DNA from: Flavobacteriaceae bacterium UBA3159
GTDB taxonomy: Bacteria; Bacteroidota; Bacteroidia; Flavobacteriales; Flavobacteriaceae
Reading direction: 5' to 3'
Assembly (NCBI GenBank): GCA_002364535.1
Contig: DEYL01000056.1
Coordinates: forward strand, 24,879 to 88,878
Length of the DNA: 64,000 nucleotides
Part shown: in pieces, positions 57,160-64,000 of the stretch
How the letters are laid out: the number at the start of each line of letters is the position of its first letter
Position numbering within the stretch: the first letter of the stretch is position 1
The notes under the pieces: generated by a model
What the model was told of the DNA's origin: nothing
Seen by the model: only the letters and a program-made list of their open reading frames with translations
Database searches by the model: none
Made by a program: the position numbers and the translations under genes

Positions 57160-58634
57160 TTGAGGGTAAATTGAGTTCCTTCTTTACCGTCTTTGAGTTG
57201 AATACCAAACTCTAATAGTTGGTCTCTGATCCTGTCTGATGTTGAAAAATCTTTATTGGTTCGGGCATTGTTTCTCAGTTCGATTAACAGACCAATGGTT
57301 CTGTTGAGCGTATTCTCAGTGGCATCTCCTGACTTTTCCTCGGGGGCAATACCCAATACGTCGAGGATGAATACGCTCAACATTTTGGTAAGTGTTTCCC
57401 ATTGACTCTTGTCGATGGGGTGGTCTTTGTGTAAAACCAAATTGATAAACTTAACCGCTTCAAAAAGTTGTGCGATGAGTAATGGACTGTTGAAATCGTC
57501 GTCCATTGCAGCATAACATTTTTTCAACCATTGGTCGGTATCAAAATCTCCAGCTTTTTTACTGGGACTTACTTTGGCGAGTTTTCCCAACGCTTCAATC
57601 AATCTTTGGTAGCCTTTTTCGGAAGCATCTAGAGCGTCCTCACTGATGTCTAGAATACTAGTGTAGTGGGCTTGTAGCATAAAGAAACGTATTACTTGTG
57701 GGCTGTAGGGCTTTTTAAACTTGTCGTTGTTTCCCGTAAAGATATCCATGGGAAGAATATTGTTTCCAGTGGACTTCGCCATTTTTTTCCCGTTGAGGGT
57801 CAACATATTGGCGTGTAGCCAGTATTTGACAGGTGGGTGATTATGAATGGCCTGAGCTTGTGCAATTTCGCATTCGTGGTGTGGGAATTTCAGATCCATA
57901 CCGCCACCGTGGATGTCAAAAGAAGCTCCCAGGTATTTGGTACTCATGGCGGTGCACTCCAAGTGCCAGCCGGGGAAACCGTCACTCCATGGCGAAGGCC
58001 AACGCATGATGTGTTGGGGCTCGGCCTTTTTCCAGAGGGCGAAGTCTTGTGGATTGCGTTTGTCACTTTGTCCGTCGAGGGTACGAGTGTTGTGAATCAA
58101 TTCTTCGATATTACGACCACTGAGTTTACCGTAGTGATGACTTTGGTTGTATTTTAAAACATTGAAATATACCGATCCATTGACCTCGTAGGCAAAACCT
58201 GCCTCTCGAATTTCTTTGATTAGTTCGATTTGTTCGATGATGTGTCCCGTTGCGGTAGGTTCGATACCCGGGGGGAGGGTGTTAAATTTTTCTAGGGTTT
58301 GGTGGAAATCTACGGTGTAGAATTGCACCACTTCCATGGGTTCTATTTTTTCGATTCGCGCTTTTTTGGCAATGCGATCTTCCCCTACATCCTCGTCGTT
58401 TTCGAGATGTCCCGCATCGGTTATGTTCCTGACATAGCGAACTTTATAGCCCAAATGCTTGAGGTAGCGATAGATGAGATCGAAAGAAATAAAAGTCCTG
58501 CAATTACCCAAATGTACATTGCTGTAAACGGTGGGGCCACAGACATACATGCCTACATAGCCAGGGTTATGTGGCTCAAAAGCTTCTTTTTTTCCACTCA
58601 GGGAATTTAAAACAACCAGGGAATTTTCGATCAA
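57156..58634 (-). CDS. cysS: Cysteine--tRNA ligase
   Basis: Charges tRNA-Cys, 492 aa. The class I HIGH motif is present as VHLGNCRT near residues 40-47, after the zinc cysteine in YVCGPTVY. A second zinc region is [12 protein letters not shown] and HHECEIAQ. The KMSKS motif is KKMAKSTGN near residue 285. The start overlaps the folE stop by 4 bases. Confident. Confidence 0.97.
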   Translation of the reverse strand: MIENSLVVLNSLSGKKEAFEPHNPGYVGMYVCGPTVYSNVHLGNCRTFISFDLIYRYLKHLGYKVRYVRNITDAGHLENDEDVGEDRIAKKARIEKIEPMEVVQFYTVDFHQTLEKFNTLPPGIEPTATGHIIEQIELIKEIREAGFAYEVNGSVYFNVLKYNQSHHYGKLSGRNIEELIHNTRTLDGQSDKRNPQDFALWKKAEPQHIMRWPSPWSDGFPGWHLECTAMSTKYLGASFDIHGGGMDLKFPHHECEIAQAQAIHNHPPVKYWLHANMLTLNGKKMAKSTGNNILPMDIFTGNNDKFKKPYSPQVIRFFMLQAHYTSILDISEDALDASEKGYQRLIEALGKLAKVSPSKKAGDFDTDQWLKKCYAAMDDDFNSPLLIAQLFEAVKFINLVLHKDHPIDKSQWETLTKMLSVFILDVLGIAPEEKSGDATENTLNRTIGLLIELRNNARTNKDFSTSDRIRDQLLEFGIQLKDGKEGTQFTLN

Positions 58635-59311
58635 AACTCAGTTTCTAATTTGATGTAATCTAAAAATTCTCTCTTGATTTCTTTTTCCTTAAACCGACCG
58701 CCAAACTCGGTGGTAACGGTACTGCTACTGATATCGCTAATGCCTCTGGAATTGACGCAAAGGTGTTTGGCGTCTATCACACAGGCGACATTATCGGTTT
58801 TCAATATTTTTTGAAGTTCTTCCACTATCTGAAGGGTCAGACGTTCTTGAACTTGAGGACGTTTGGCTAAATAATCAACGATTCGGTTCATTTTGGAAAG
58901 CCCTACTACTGTGCCATTAGAGATATAAGCTACATGAGCTTTTCCAACAATGGGAAGCAGATGGTGTTCGCAAGTGGAGTAGAGGGTGATGTTTTTTTCG
59001 ACCAACATCTCTCCGTACTTGTATTTGTTTTCGAAGGTGGAAGACCTGGGCCTGTTGTCGGGATGCAGACCGCTAAAAATTTCGTTGACAAACATTTTGG
59101 CCACCCTTCTTGGAGTGCCTTTAAGACTGTCGTCGGTCAGGTCCATTCCCAAAACATGAAGGACTTCCTGAATTTTTTCTTCGATGAGTAGTACTTTTTC
59201 GGTATTACTCATTTTAAAAGCATCGGGACGGAGGGGTGTTTCCTTGGAGCCAGGTTGGTGCTGGTCGCCCATTTCATCCAATTGCTCCGTCAGTAATTTT
59301 TCTAATTTCAT
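58631..59311 (-). CDS. folE: GTP cyclohydrolase I
   Basis: First enzyme of folate synthesis, 226 aa, opening GTP to dihydroneopterin triphosphate. Zinc ligands are in TCEHHLLP (Cys and His) and the later Cys of [35 protein letters not shown] is split around the GTP-binding Gln and Arg residues. It leads the minus-strand folE-cysS-yidD-lgt cluster. Confidence 0.97.
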   Translation of the reverse strand: MKLEKLLTEQLDEMGDQHQPGSKETPLRPDAFKMSNTEKVLLIEEKIQEVLHVLGMDLTDDSLKGTPRRVAKMFVNEIFSGLHPDNRPRSSTFENKYKYGEMLVEKNITLYSTCEHHLLPIVGKAHVAYISNGTVVGLSKMNRIVDYLAKRPQVQERLTLQIVEELQKILKTDNVACVIDAKHLCVNSRGISDISSSTVTTEFGGRFKEKEIKREFLDYIKLETEF

Positions 59312-59391
59312 AGTTTTAAAAGAGGAACAAAGATAGTTATTTATCCATTAATGGTCATTGAACTTTACCCCTTAGAGCGGATTTTATTGCA

Positions 59392-60900
59392 CTAGAGTTT
59401 AAAGGAACAGGAAATCAAAAATTGAATTTGATCTTTGTTGAGTTGAATGTAATTGTTCAAACCGTCTTGGTACATCAATTCTGAGTACTGATATTCTATG
59501 TTGGAAAGCGAAAAGTTTAGTACACTGCCTCCAAAATCATACCCCAAACCAAAGGTGGTTCCTTTGTTTAGATCGAGGGCGGTTTTATTGATGCTTTTTT
59601 GGTTGAAATAACCAGCGCGCAAGCTCAATCGATCTATCCGGTATTCTCCTCCAACCCTGAGTGTTCCTGCCGATTTTAGGTTCTGTTCTATTCTCTTGTT
59701 TTGGTAGATAAAATTGTCATCCCCACTGCCAATATCAAAGGAGGTATTTTGATAGTTGACCTGATCGTACTGAAAACTGATCAATCCCTTAGTGCCAAAA
59801 ATATAGGCCAAACCACCAGAAAACCTTGAAGGGGTGGACAGATTGTATTCATATATATTAGTAACCTGAGGATCAACACTATCCTCTCCGCTGTCTTTGA
59901 AGGAAGAGATGAATTGTTTTAACTCATCGATCATTTTATACCATACGGGAGATTGGTAACTCAGTCCTACTCTTATATTATTGTTAGGTTTGCAGATGGC
60001 ACCCAGCTGAAAGGAAAAACCCTCTCCAATGGTCAAGAGATCATTTTCAAACTCTGTGCGTCTAAAGTTAGATCCAGAACCGTAGTTGCCTTCTACCAAA
60101 TTGTCTACTCTACTGAATCTCGAGTTGTGCGAATTGAGATTAAAGCCCAAATAAAGGTTTTGACGGTATTGGGTTGCTAAAGAAAAGCTGTGTTTGCTGT
60201 TTTTACCACTATGGGTAACAAAAAAGTCGTGATCGACCGCTCGGCTTTGTGGATTGCTGTTGGAGAAATATTGGGTATTGTTGTCCTCATATCTCTCAGG
60301 ACTAATTATATATCCTTGGTAACCCAAGAAAGCTTGTTGACTGCCATATCCAAAGTTTTCTCCCAAATATTTGTAGGATTGAGAGAGGGGTTCGTTGTCA
60401 TAAGTTTTAATTTGAGAAAAGGGAACTCCATTGGCAAAAAATAAAAAGTAGTCGTCCAAGCTTCTGTTGGAGTTGGTTCCTATTGCATTAAACTTAGCAT
60501 TAAAAAGCTGTGAATTTTGGTAATTATAGGCGAGCGTCAGTTTTGTGAAGTCACCCCCGGAGGTCTCATTCAGCACAAACACCATTCCAAACTGATCGAA
60601 ATCCATTGACCTCGAATCGACACTGTTGTTGCTGCCCATATAATTAGCGTTGACCTTGTTGTCCAAATTATTCAGGGTAACTCCAATTTCAGAGTTAAGG
60701 AAAACGGCTGCAGCTGCAGGGTTGTCATTTATGGCCGAAAAATCACCACCTAAGGCATTGAATGCACCTCCCATGGAAACATATCGAGCTGAACCTTTTA
60801 ATTCAGTTCGGGAGTAGCGCAAGATGTCGTCCATAGACTGTGCATGGGATGCTATGGTGTATAAAAATAGCATAAGGACATGAGGGATGTACTTTTTCAT
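59392..60900 (-). CDS. Outer membrane protein transport protein (OMPP1/FadL/TodX-like)
   Basis: A 502 aa outer-membrane barrel with a signal peptide ending SHAQS near residue 20. The N-terminal GSARYVSMGGAFNALGGD with INDNPAAAA matches the FadL-like family signature of Bacteroidetes, often annotated as hemin receptor or hydrophobic-compound transporter. The chain alternates barrel strands and ends ISCSFKL. The substrate is not known. The gene is single, 80 bases after folE's start region in opposite order of transcription flow. Confidence 0.85.
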   Translation of the reverse strand: MKKYIPHVLMLFLYTIASHAQSMDDILRYSRTELKGSARYVSMGGAFNALGGDFSAINDNPAAAAVFLNSEIGVTLNNLDNKVNANYMGSNNSVDSRSMDFDQFGMVFVLNETSGGDFTKLTLAYNYQNSQLFNAKFNAIGTNSNRSLDDYFLFFANGVPFSQIKTYDNEPLSQSYKYLGENFGYGSQQAFLGYQGYIISPERYEDNNTQYFSNSNPQSRAVDHDFFVTHSGKNSKHSFSLATQYRQNLYLGFNLNSHNSRFSRVDNLVEGNYGSGSNFRRTEFENDLLTIGEGFSFQLGAICKPNNNIRVGLSYQSPVWYKMIDELKQFISSFKDSGEDSVDPQVTNIYEYNLSTPSRFSGGLAYIFGTKGLISFQYDQVNYQNTSFDIGSGDDNFIYQNKRIEQNLKSAGTLRVGGEYRIDRLSLRAGYFNQKSINKTALDLNKGTTFGLGYDFGGSVLNFSLSNIEYQYSELMYQDGLNNYIQLNKDQIQFLISCSFKL

Positions 60901-60923
60901 AGTCGTTAAATTTCAATTCGATA

Positions 60924-61949
60924 TTATCTACTTCTTGAGCTGCTTCTACCTCCACCACTATAGCCTCTCGATCCGGAACTATAACTCGAGGAACGCCCTC
61001 CGTTGGAATAAGAACTAGAGGAACTGTTGCCTCGTCCTGAATTATAATTACTCCTGTTTCTTGAGGAGTAATTAGAGTTGGATTGTGATCTGTTGCTGTA
61101 GCTTGATTTTTGATTGGAGCGAATTTTGCTACTACGGATTGTTTGTGAGTTGGCACTACTGCTGGTTTGGCTAGGAGGTCTTCTGCCTACGTTGTAACGC
61201 TTGGTGGAACTGGCTGGGTTGGTATTTACCCCAATGTAACTGTTACTCCTAGAGCTGTTGGTTCTGCTGAAATTTTGAGAATATCTTCCCCCCCTGGAGT
61301 TGTTGGCATTAGCATAGCGTCCAGAACCTCTAGAATAAGAGGAACGTGCATAGTCACGATCATATTGGTTGCCATAATATCCTCTATAACCATAGCGGTA
61401 TGGGGAACCAAAATAGGGGTAGCCATAATAGCCGTATCCAAAGTTGAAAAAAGGATCGTAAAAACCCAGCCCCCAATACGGTCGGTAGAATCCTTGATTA
61501 AAGAAGGGGCTATAGCCCCAAAATGGGTCATAAAAGGAATTGTAAAAGCCCCAATTGAAATTAAAATACCCCCAAGGGTTGTTGTTGATATAATATACTT
61601 CTGTTTTGCTGGTGCGATCTCCCCAAGGGGCTTGAGAATTTACTCGAACATTGCTATTTCCGTTGCCATTGTTACTGCTGTAATTATCAGTATCGTTATG
61701 GACATAGTTTTGAGGGTCGTCCAATGAAGAATAATCGTCAGCAATATTGTTGAAGTATTCTTTGTAATTAACCTCTTTGATGTTGTTATTGGGTTTTTCG
61801 GGTATTGTTTTAATAGCTGGTTTTCCTCCATAAATACCATCTGATGCGTAGTAGGACACCCCCTGATAACTTCCACAGGAAAATAAAGTGGAGATGAGAA
61901 AAAGACTGCTTAACAAAGGGTACGATTTTAAATTAAGTTTTGTTCTCAT
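60924..61949 (-). CDS. Low-complexity Ser/Asn/Tyr/Gly-rich lipoprotein
   Basis: A 341 aa lipoprotein from ATG 61949; the signal ends at Cys25 (STLFSC). Three parts follow: an ordered acidic region (about 26-110, EVNYKEYFNNIADD), a Tyr/Phe/Gly/Pro-rich region (about 115-200, PWGYFNFNWGFYNSFYDPF) and a Ser/Asn/Arg/Gly-rich tail (about 200-341) ending in SSSRSR. An ATG at 62018 adds 23 residues before the signal and is disfavoured. Similar low-complexity lipoproteins are common beside OMP genes in Flavobacteriia; function unknown, possibly surface adhesion or envelope structure. Confidence 0.8.
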   Translation of the reverse strand: MRTKLNLKSYPLLSSLFLISTLFSCGSYQGVSYYASDGIYGGKPAIKTIPEKPNNNIKEVNYKEYFNNIADDYSSLDDPQNYVHNDTDNYSSNNGNGNSNVRVNSQAPWGDRTSKTEVYYINNNPWGYFNFNWGFYNSFYDPFWGYSPFFNQGFYRPYWGLGFYDPFFNFGYGYYGYPYFGSPYRYGYRGYYGNQYDRDYARSSYSRGSGRYANANNSRGGRYSQNFSRTNSSRSNSYIGVNTNPASSTKRYNVGRRPPSQTSSSANSQTIRSSKIRSNQKSSYSNRSQSNSNYSSRNRSNYNSGRGNSSSSSYSNGGRSSSYSSGSRGYSGGGRSSSRSR

Positions 61950-62048
61950 AGTTGGTGTTTTTAGGAATGAAACACTAAAAAAAATAGTAATTTTGTGATT
62001 CATTATTATTATAAACATACAGAAAACAAATTCTGTGCCAAACTTTAA

Positions 62049-63527
62049 GTGGGAAAAAAATTAACAAGTAGATCAGAAGATTATTCGAAGTGGTATAACG
62101 AATTGGTCGTGATGGCCGATTTGGCAGAAAACTCAGCGGTTCGAGGCTGTATGGTCATCAAACCCTACGGTTATGCGATTTGGGAAAAAATGCAAGCAGA
62201 ATTGGATAAAATGTTTAAGGCCACCGGTCATCAAAACGCCTATTTCCCTTTGTTTGTTCCCAAGAGTTTGTTTGAGGCTGAGGAAAAAAATGCCGAGGGC
62301 TTTGCCAAGGAGTGTGCTGTGGTTACGCATTATCGATTGAAAACCGATCCCGAAGATAATTCCAAATTGATTGTGGATCCTGATGCCAAACTGGAAGAGG
62401 AATTGGTGGTAAGGCCTACCAGTGAAGCTATTATCTGGAATACCTATAAAAACTGGATACAGTCCTATAGAGATTTACCCATATTAGTGAATCAATGGGC
62501 CAATGTAGTGCGTTGGGAAATGCGTACACGCTTGTTTTTGCGTACTGCTGAATTTTTGTGGCAAGAGGGTCATACTGCACATGCGACCAAAGAAGAAGCT
62601 TTGAAAGAAACCAGATTGATCAACGGATTATATGCTAATTTTGCTGAAAGCTTTATGGCCATCCCTGTTGTGCAGGGGGTCAAGTCGGAGAGTGAGCGTT
62701 TTGCCGGGGCAGAGGAGACCTATTGTATTGAAGCGCTGATGCAAGACGGTAAGGCCTTGCAGGCTGGCACCTCCCACTTTTTGGGTCAAAACTTTGCCAA
62801 GGCTTTCGACGTTAAGTTTGCTACCCAATCCGGTGGTTTGGAATATGTTTGGGCCTCGTCATGGGGCGTTTCTACTCGTTTGATGGGAGCGTTGATCATG
62901 ACCCATAGCGACGACAATGGCTTGGTTTTACCCCCCAATTTGGCTCCTATACAGCTAGTGATTGTTCCCATTTATAAAGGATTGGAACAGTTGGAGGCCA
63001 TTTCTTATGTGGCCAATCAAATCAAAACAGAATTAGAAGTCGTTGGTATTTCTGTCAAATATGACGACAGAGATAACTTTAAACCGGGATATAAGTTCAA
63101 CGACTACGAATTGAAAGGTATTCCACTGAGAATTGCCATCGGTCCGAGGGATTTGGAAAATAAAGTAGTGGAACTGGCCAGAAGAGATACTTTGGAGAAA
63201 AATTTAGTTCCTATGGACGGTTTAACGCATCACATTCAAGCCTTGCTGGAGGAAATGCAAACTAACCTTTTCAATAAAGCACTGAAATTTAGAGAGGATC
63301 ACATCACAGAAGTGGACGACTTTGATGCATTTAAATCTGTATTGTCTGAAAGAGGTGGATTTATTTCTGCCCATTGGGATGGAACTCCAGAAACGGAAGA
63401 GGCGATCAAAAAACAGACCCAAGCTACCATAAGGTGTATTCCACTGACTGAAAACCCAACCGAGGGGAAATGTGTTTATTCCGGAAAACCCACCTCTCAA
63501 AAGGTGTTGTTTGCCAAAGCCTATTAG
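62049..63527 (+). CDS. proS: Proline--tRNA ligase
   Basis: Charges tRNA-Pro, 492 aa, the archaeal/eukaryotic-type ProS usual in Bacteroidetes. Class II motifs: motif 1 region [24 protein letters not shown], motif 2 [20 protein letters not shown] (split), and motif 3 in [13 protein letters not shown]. The start is GTG 62049: an in-frame TAA at 62046-62048 rules out any upstream start, and the first residues [18 protein letters not shown] are the family N-terminus. A degraded copy of its 3' end follows. Confidence 0.96.
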   Translation: MGKKLTSRSEDYSKWYNELVVMADLAENSAVRGCMVIKPYGYAIWEKMQAELDKMFKATGHQNAYFPLFVPKSLFEAEEKNAEGFAKECAVVTHYRLKTDPEDNSKLIVDPDAKLEEELVVRPTSEAIIWNTYKNWIQSYRDLPILVNQWANVVRWEMRTRLFLRTAEFLWQEGHTAHATKEEALKETRLINGLYANFAESFMAIPVVQGVKSESERFAGAEETYCIEALMQDGKALQAGTSHFLGQNFAKAFDVKFATQSGGLEYVWASSWGVSTRLMGALIMTHSDDNGLVLPPNLAPIQLVIVPIYKGLEQLEAISYVANQIKTELEVVGISVKYDDRDNFKPGYKFNDYELKGIPLRIAIGPRDLENKVVELARRDTLEKNLVPMDGLTHHIQALLEEMQTNLFNKALKFREDHITEVDDFDAFKSVLSERGGFISAHWDGTPETEEAIKKQTQATIRCIPLTENPTEGKCVYSGKPTSQKVLFAKAY

Positions 63528-63549
63528 ATCAATTTCGAATAAAGCTCAT

Positions 63550-63888
63550 CTTTTAAGACTTAGTGAGTACTTAACATGAGCATAAGGATTTTTTGAATCT
63601 GCAGGTAGAATCTTCTCGTGGAAATACTCTGGAAAAATTACTTGCTCCACTAAAGGAAAGGGATAGAATCATTGGGTTTGAGCCACCCTAGATGAAATAT
63701 AAGTCAATCTTTTTAGCAAAGTACTGAAATTTATATAAGATCATACCTTAGAGTAGAAAGAGGTGTTCAAAAAAGAGACCAAAACCACCATAAGATGTAT
63801 TTTATTGAATCAAACCCCAAAATAAGGGAAATGTATTTACTCAGGCAAACCTTTCTCTCAAAGTGTGTTGTTTACCAAATCGTATTAA
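63550..63888 (+). pseudogene. Degenerate duplicate of the proS 3' end
   Basis: The DNA after proS is a decayed second copy of its last third. In an ungapped hand alignment 63778-63888 matches proS 63417-63527 at 84 of 111 positions and ends at the same place, with TAA in place of TAG. Upstream, 63605-63648 matches proS from 63168, and about 80 bases corresponding to proS 63315-63396 are deleted. Frameshifts and stops (for example TAG at 63690) remove any coding ability. The left edge near 63550 is approximate. Confidence 0.8.
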
Positions 63889-63933
63889 GAACTCAAATTT
63901 TTTTGATTGTTGCATTCACACTTGGTTTTTCGG

Positions 63934-63964
63934 TTGTATAATAATATTTTTAAGTGTACATTTG
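63934..63964 (+). promoter_or_regulatory. Probable promoter of the tRNA-Glu gene
   Basis: TTG at 63934-63936 and TACATTTG at 63957-63964, 20 bases apart, match the -33/-7 pair of Bacteroidetes promoters. The tRNA begins 16 bases after the -7 box. Confidence 0.6.
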
Positions 63965-63979
63965 CGCACTGAAAATAAT

Positions 63980-64000
63980 GGCCCGTTCGTCTATCGGTTA
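63980..64000 (+). tRNA. Probable tRNA-Glu, 5' partial
   Basis: The last 21 bases read GGCCCGUUCGUCUAUCGGUUA, which fits a tRNA acceptor arm, U8-G9-like joint and D-arm start of the bacterial tRNA-Glu type. The anticodon lies beyond the window, so the amino acid is a recognition guess. Confidence 0.6.

Noticed and set aside
61167..61727. Plus-strand open frame of 186 codons
   Set aside because: It is the antisense of the Ser/Asn/Tyr/Gly-rich lipoprotein gene; the open frame follows from biased codons there.

Overview
The window looks like chromosome of a marine-type Bacteroidetes, most likely Flavobacteriia. The evidence is a fused SecDF, the lipoprotein-rich AT-leaning gene set, flavobacterial-type ProS, AsnB and GyrB sequences, a tmRNA with tag GENNYALAA, several upstream matches to the Bacteroidetes -7 promoter box TAnnTTTG, and the housekeeping order lgt-yidD-cysS-folE. 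Assignment is by recognition of families, not by a database search.

Bases 1-13150 are one long plus-strand hexuronate operon: a sugar MFS permease (5' end cut by the window), a Gfo/Idh/MocA oxidoreductase, a mannonate oxidoreductase-type SDR, uxuA, uxaC, a complete three-part TRAP transporter, a DUF4861 lipoprotein, kdgK, a KDPG aldolase, kduI and kduD. Both the saturated hexuronate branch (UxaC, reductase, UxuA) and the unsaturated uronate branch (KduI, KduD) run into 2-keto-3-deoxygluconate, which KdgK and the aldolase turn into pyruvate and glyceraldehyde 3-phosphate. No SusC/SusD pair and no regulator is seen. A minus-strand GH2 glycosidase and galactose mutarotase lipoprotein (13.3-16.3 kb) follow.

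Bases 16.5-27.1 kb hold a second plus-strand operon of mostly exported proteins: two DUF1080 (3-keto-disaccharide hydrolase fold) lipoproteins, a Kazal-type lipoprotein, a DUF1549/DUF1553 protein with two CxxCH motifs, a DUF1501 protein, a membrane DUF2231-type cytochrome with leucine-rich-repeat-like tail, and two exported Gfo/Idh/MocA proteins. I read it as a candidate periplasmic sugar-oxidation and keto-glycoside cleavage system, and it is the most interesting uncharacterised unit here.

Bases 27.1-38.9 kb are mixed accessory DNA: DoxX, a YpdA-like flavoprotein, an overlapping pair of a sialidase-fold protein and a beta-propeller/alpha-toroid protein of unknown function, a beta-lactamase-fold serine hydrolase, a GH92 alpha-mannosidase, two truncated-looking lipoprotein genes running into each other, the tmRNA gene with a good terminator, and a decayed gene with two in-frame stops and a frameshift.

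From 38.9 kb on the content is mainly core: kdsA, ftsE, a large TPR protein overlapping an outer-membrane barrel-like protein, an amidohydrolase, asnB, gyrB, mdh, secDF, a DinB/YfiT protein, lgt, yidD, cysS, folE, an OMP-type transporter, a low-complexity lipoprotein and proS. Just after proS lies a degraded second copy of the proS 3' end, and the window ends inside the first 21 bases of a probable tRNA-Glu. No CRISPR array, insertion sequence, rRNA or integrase was seen.
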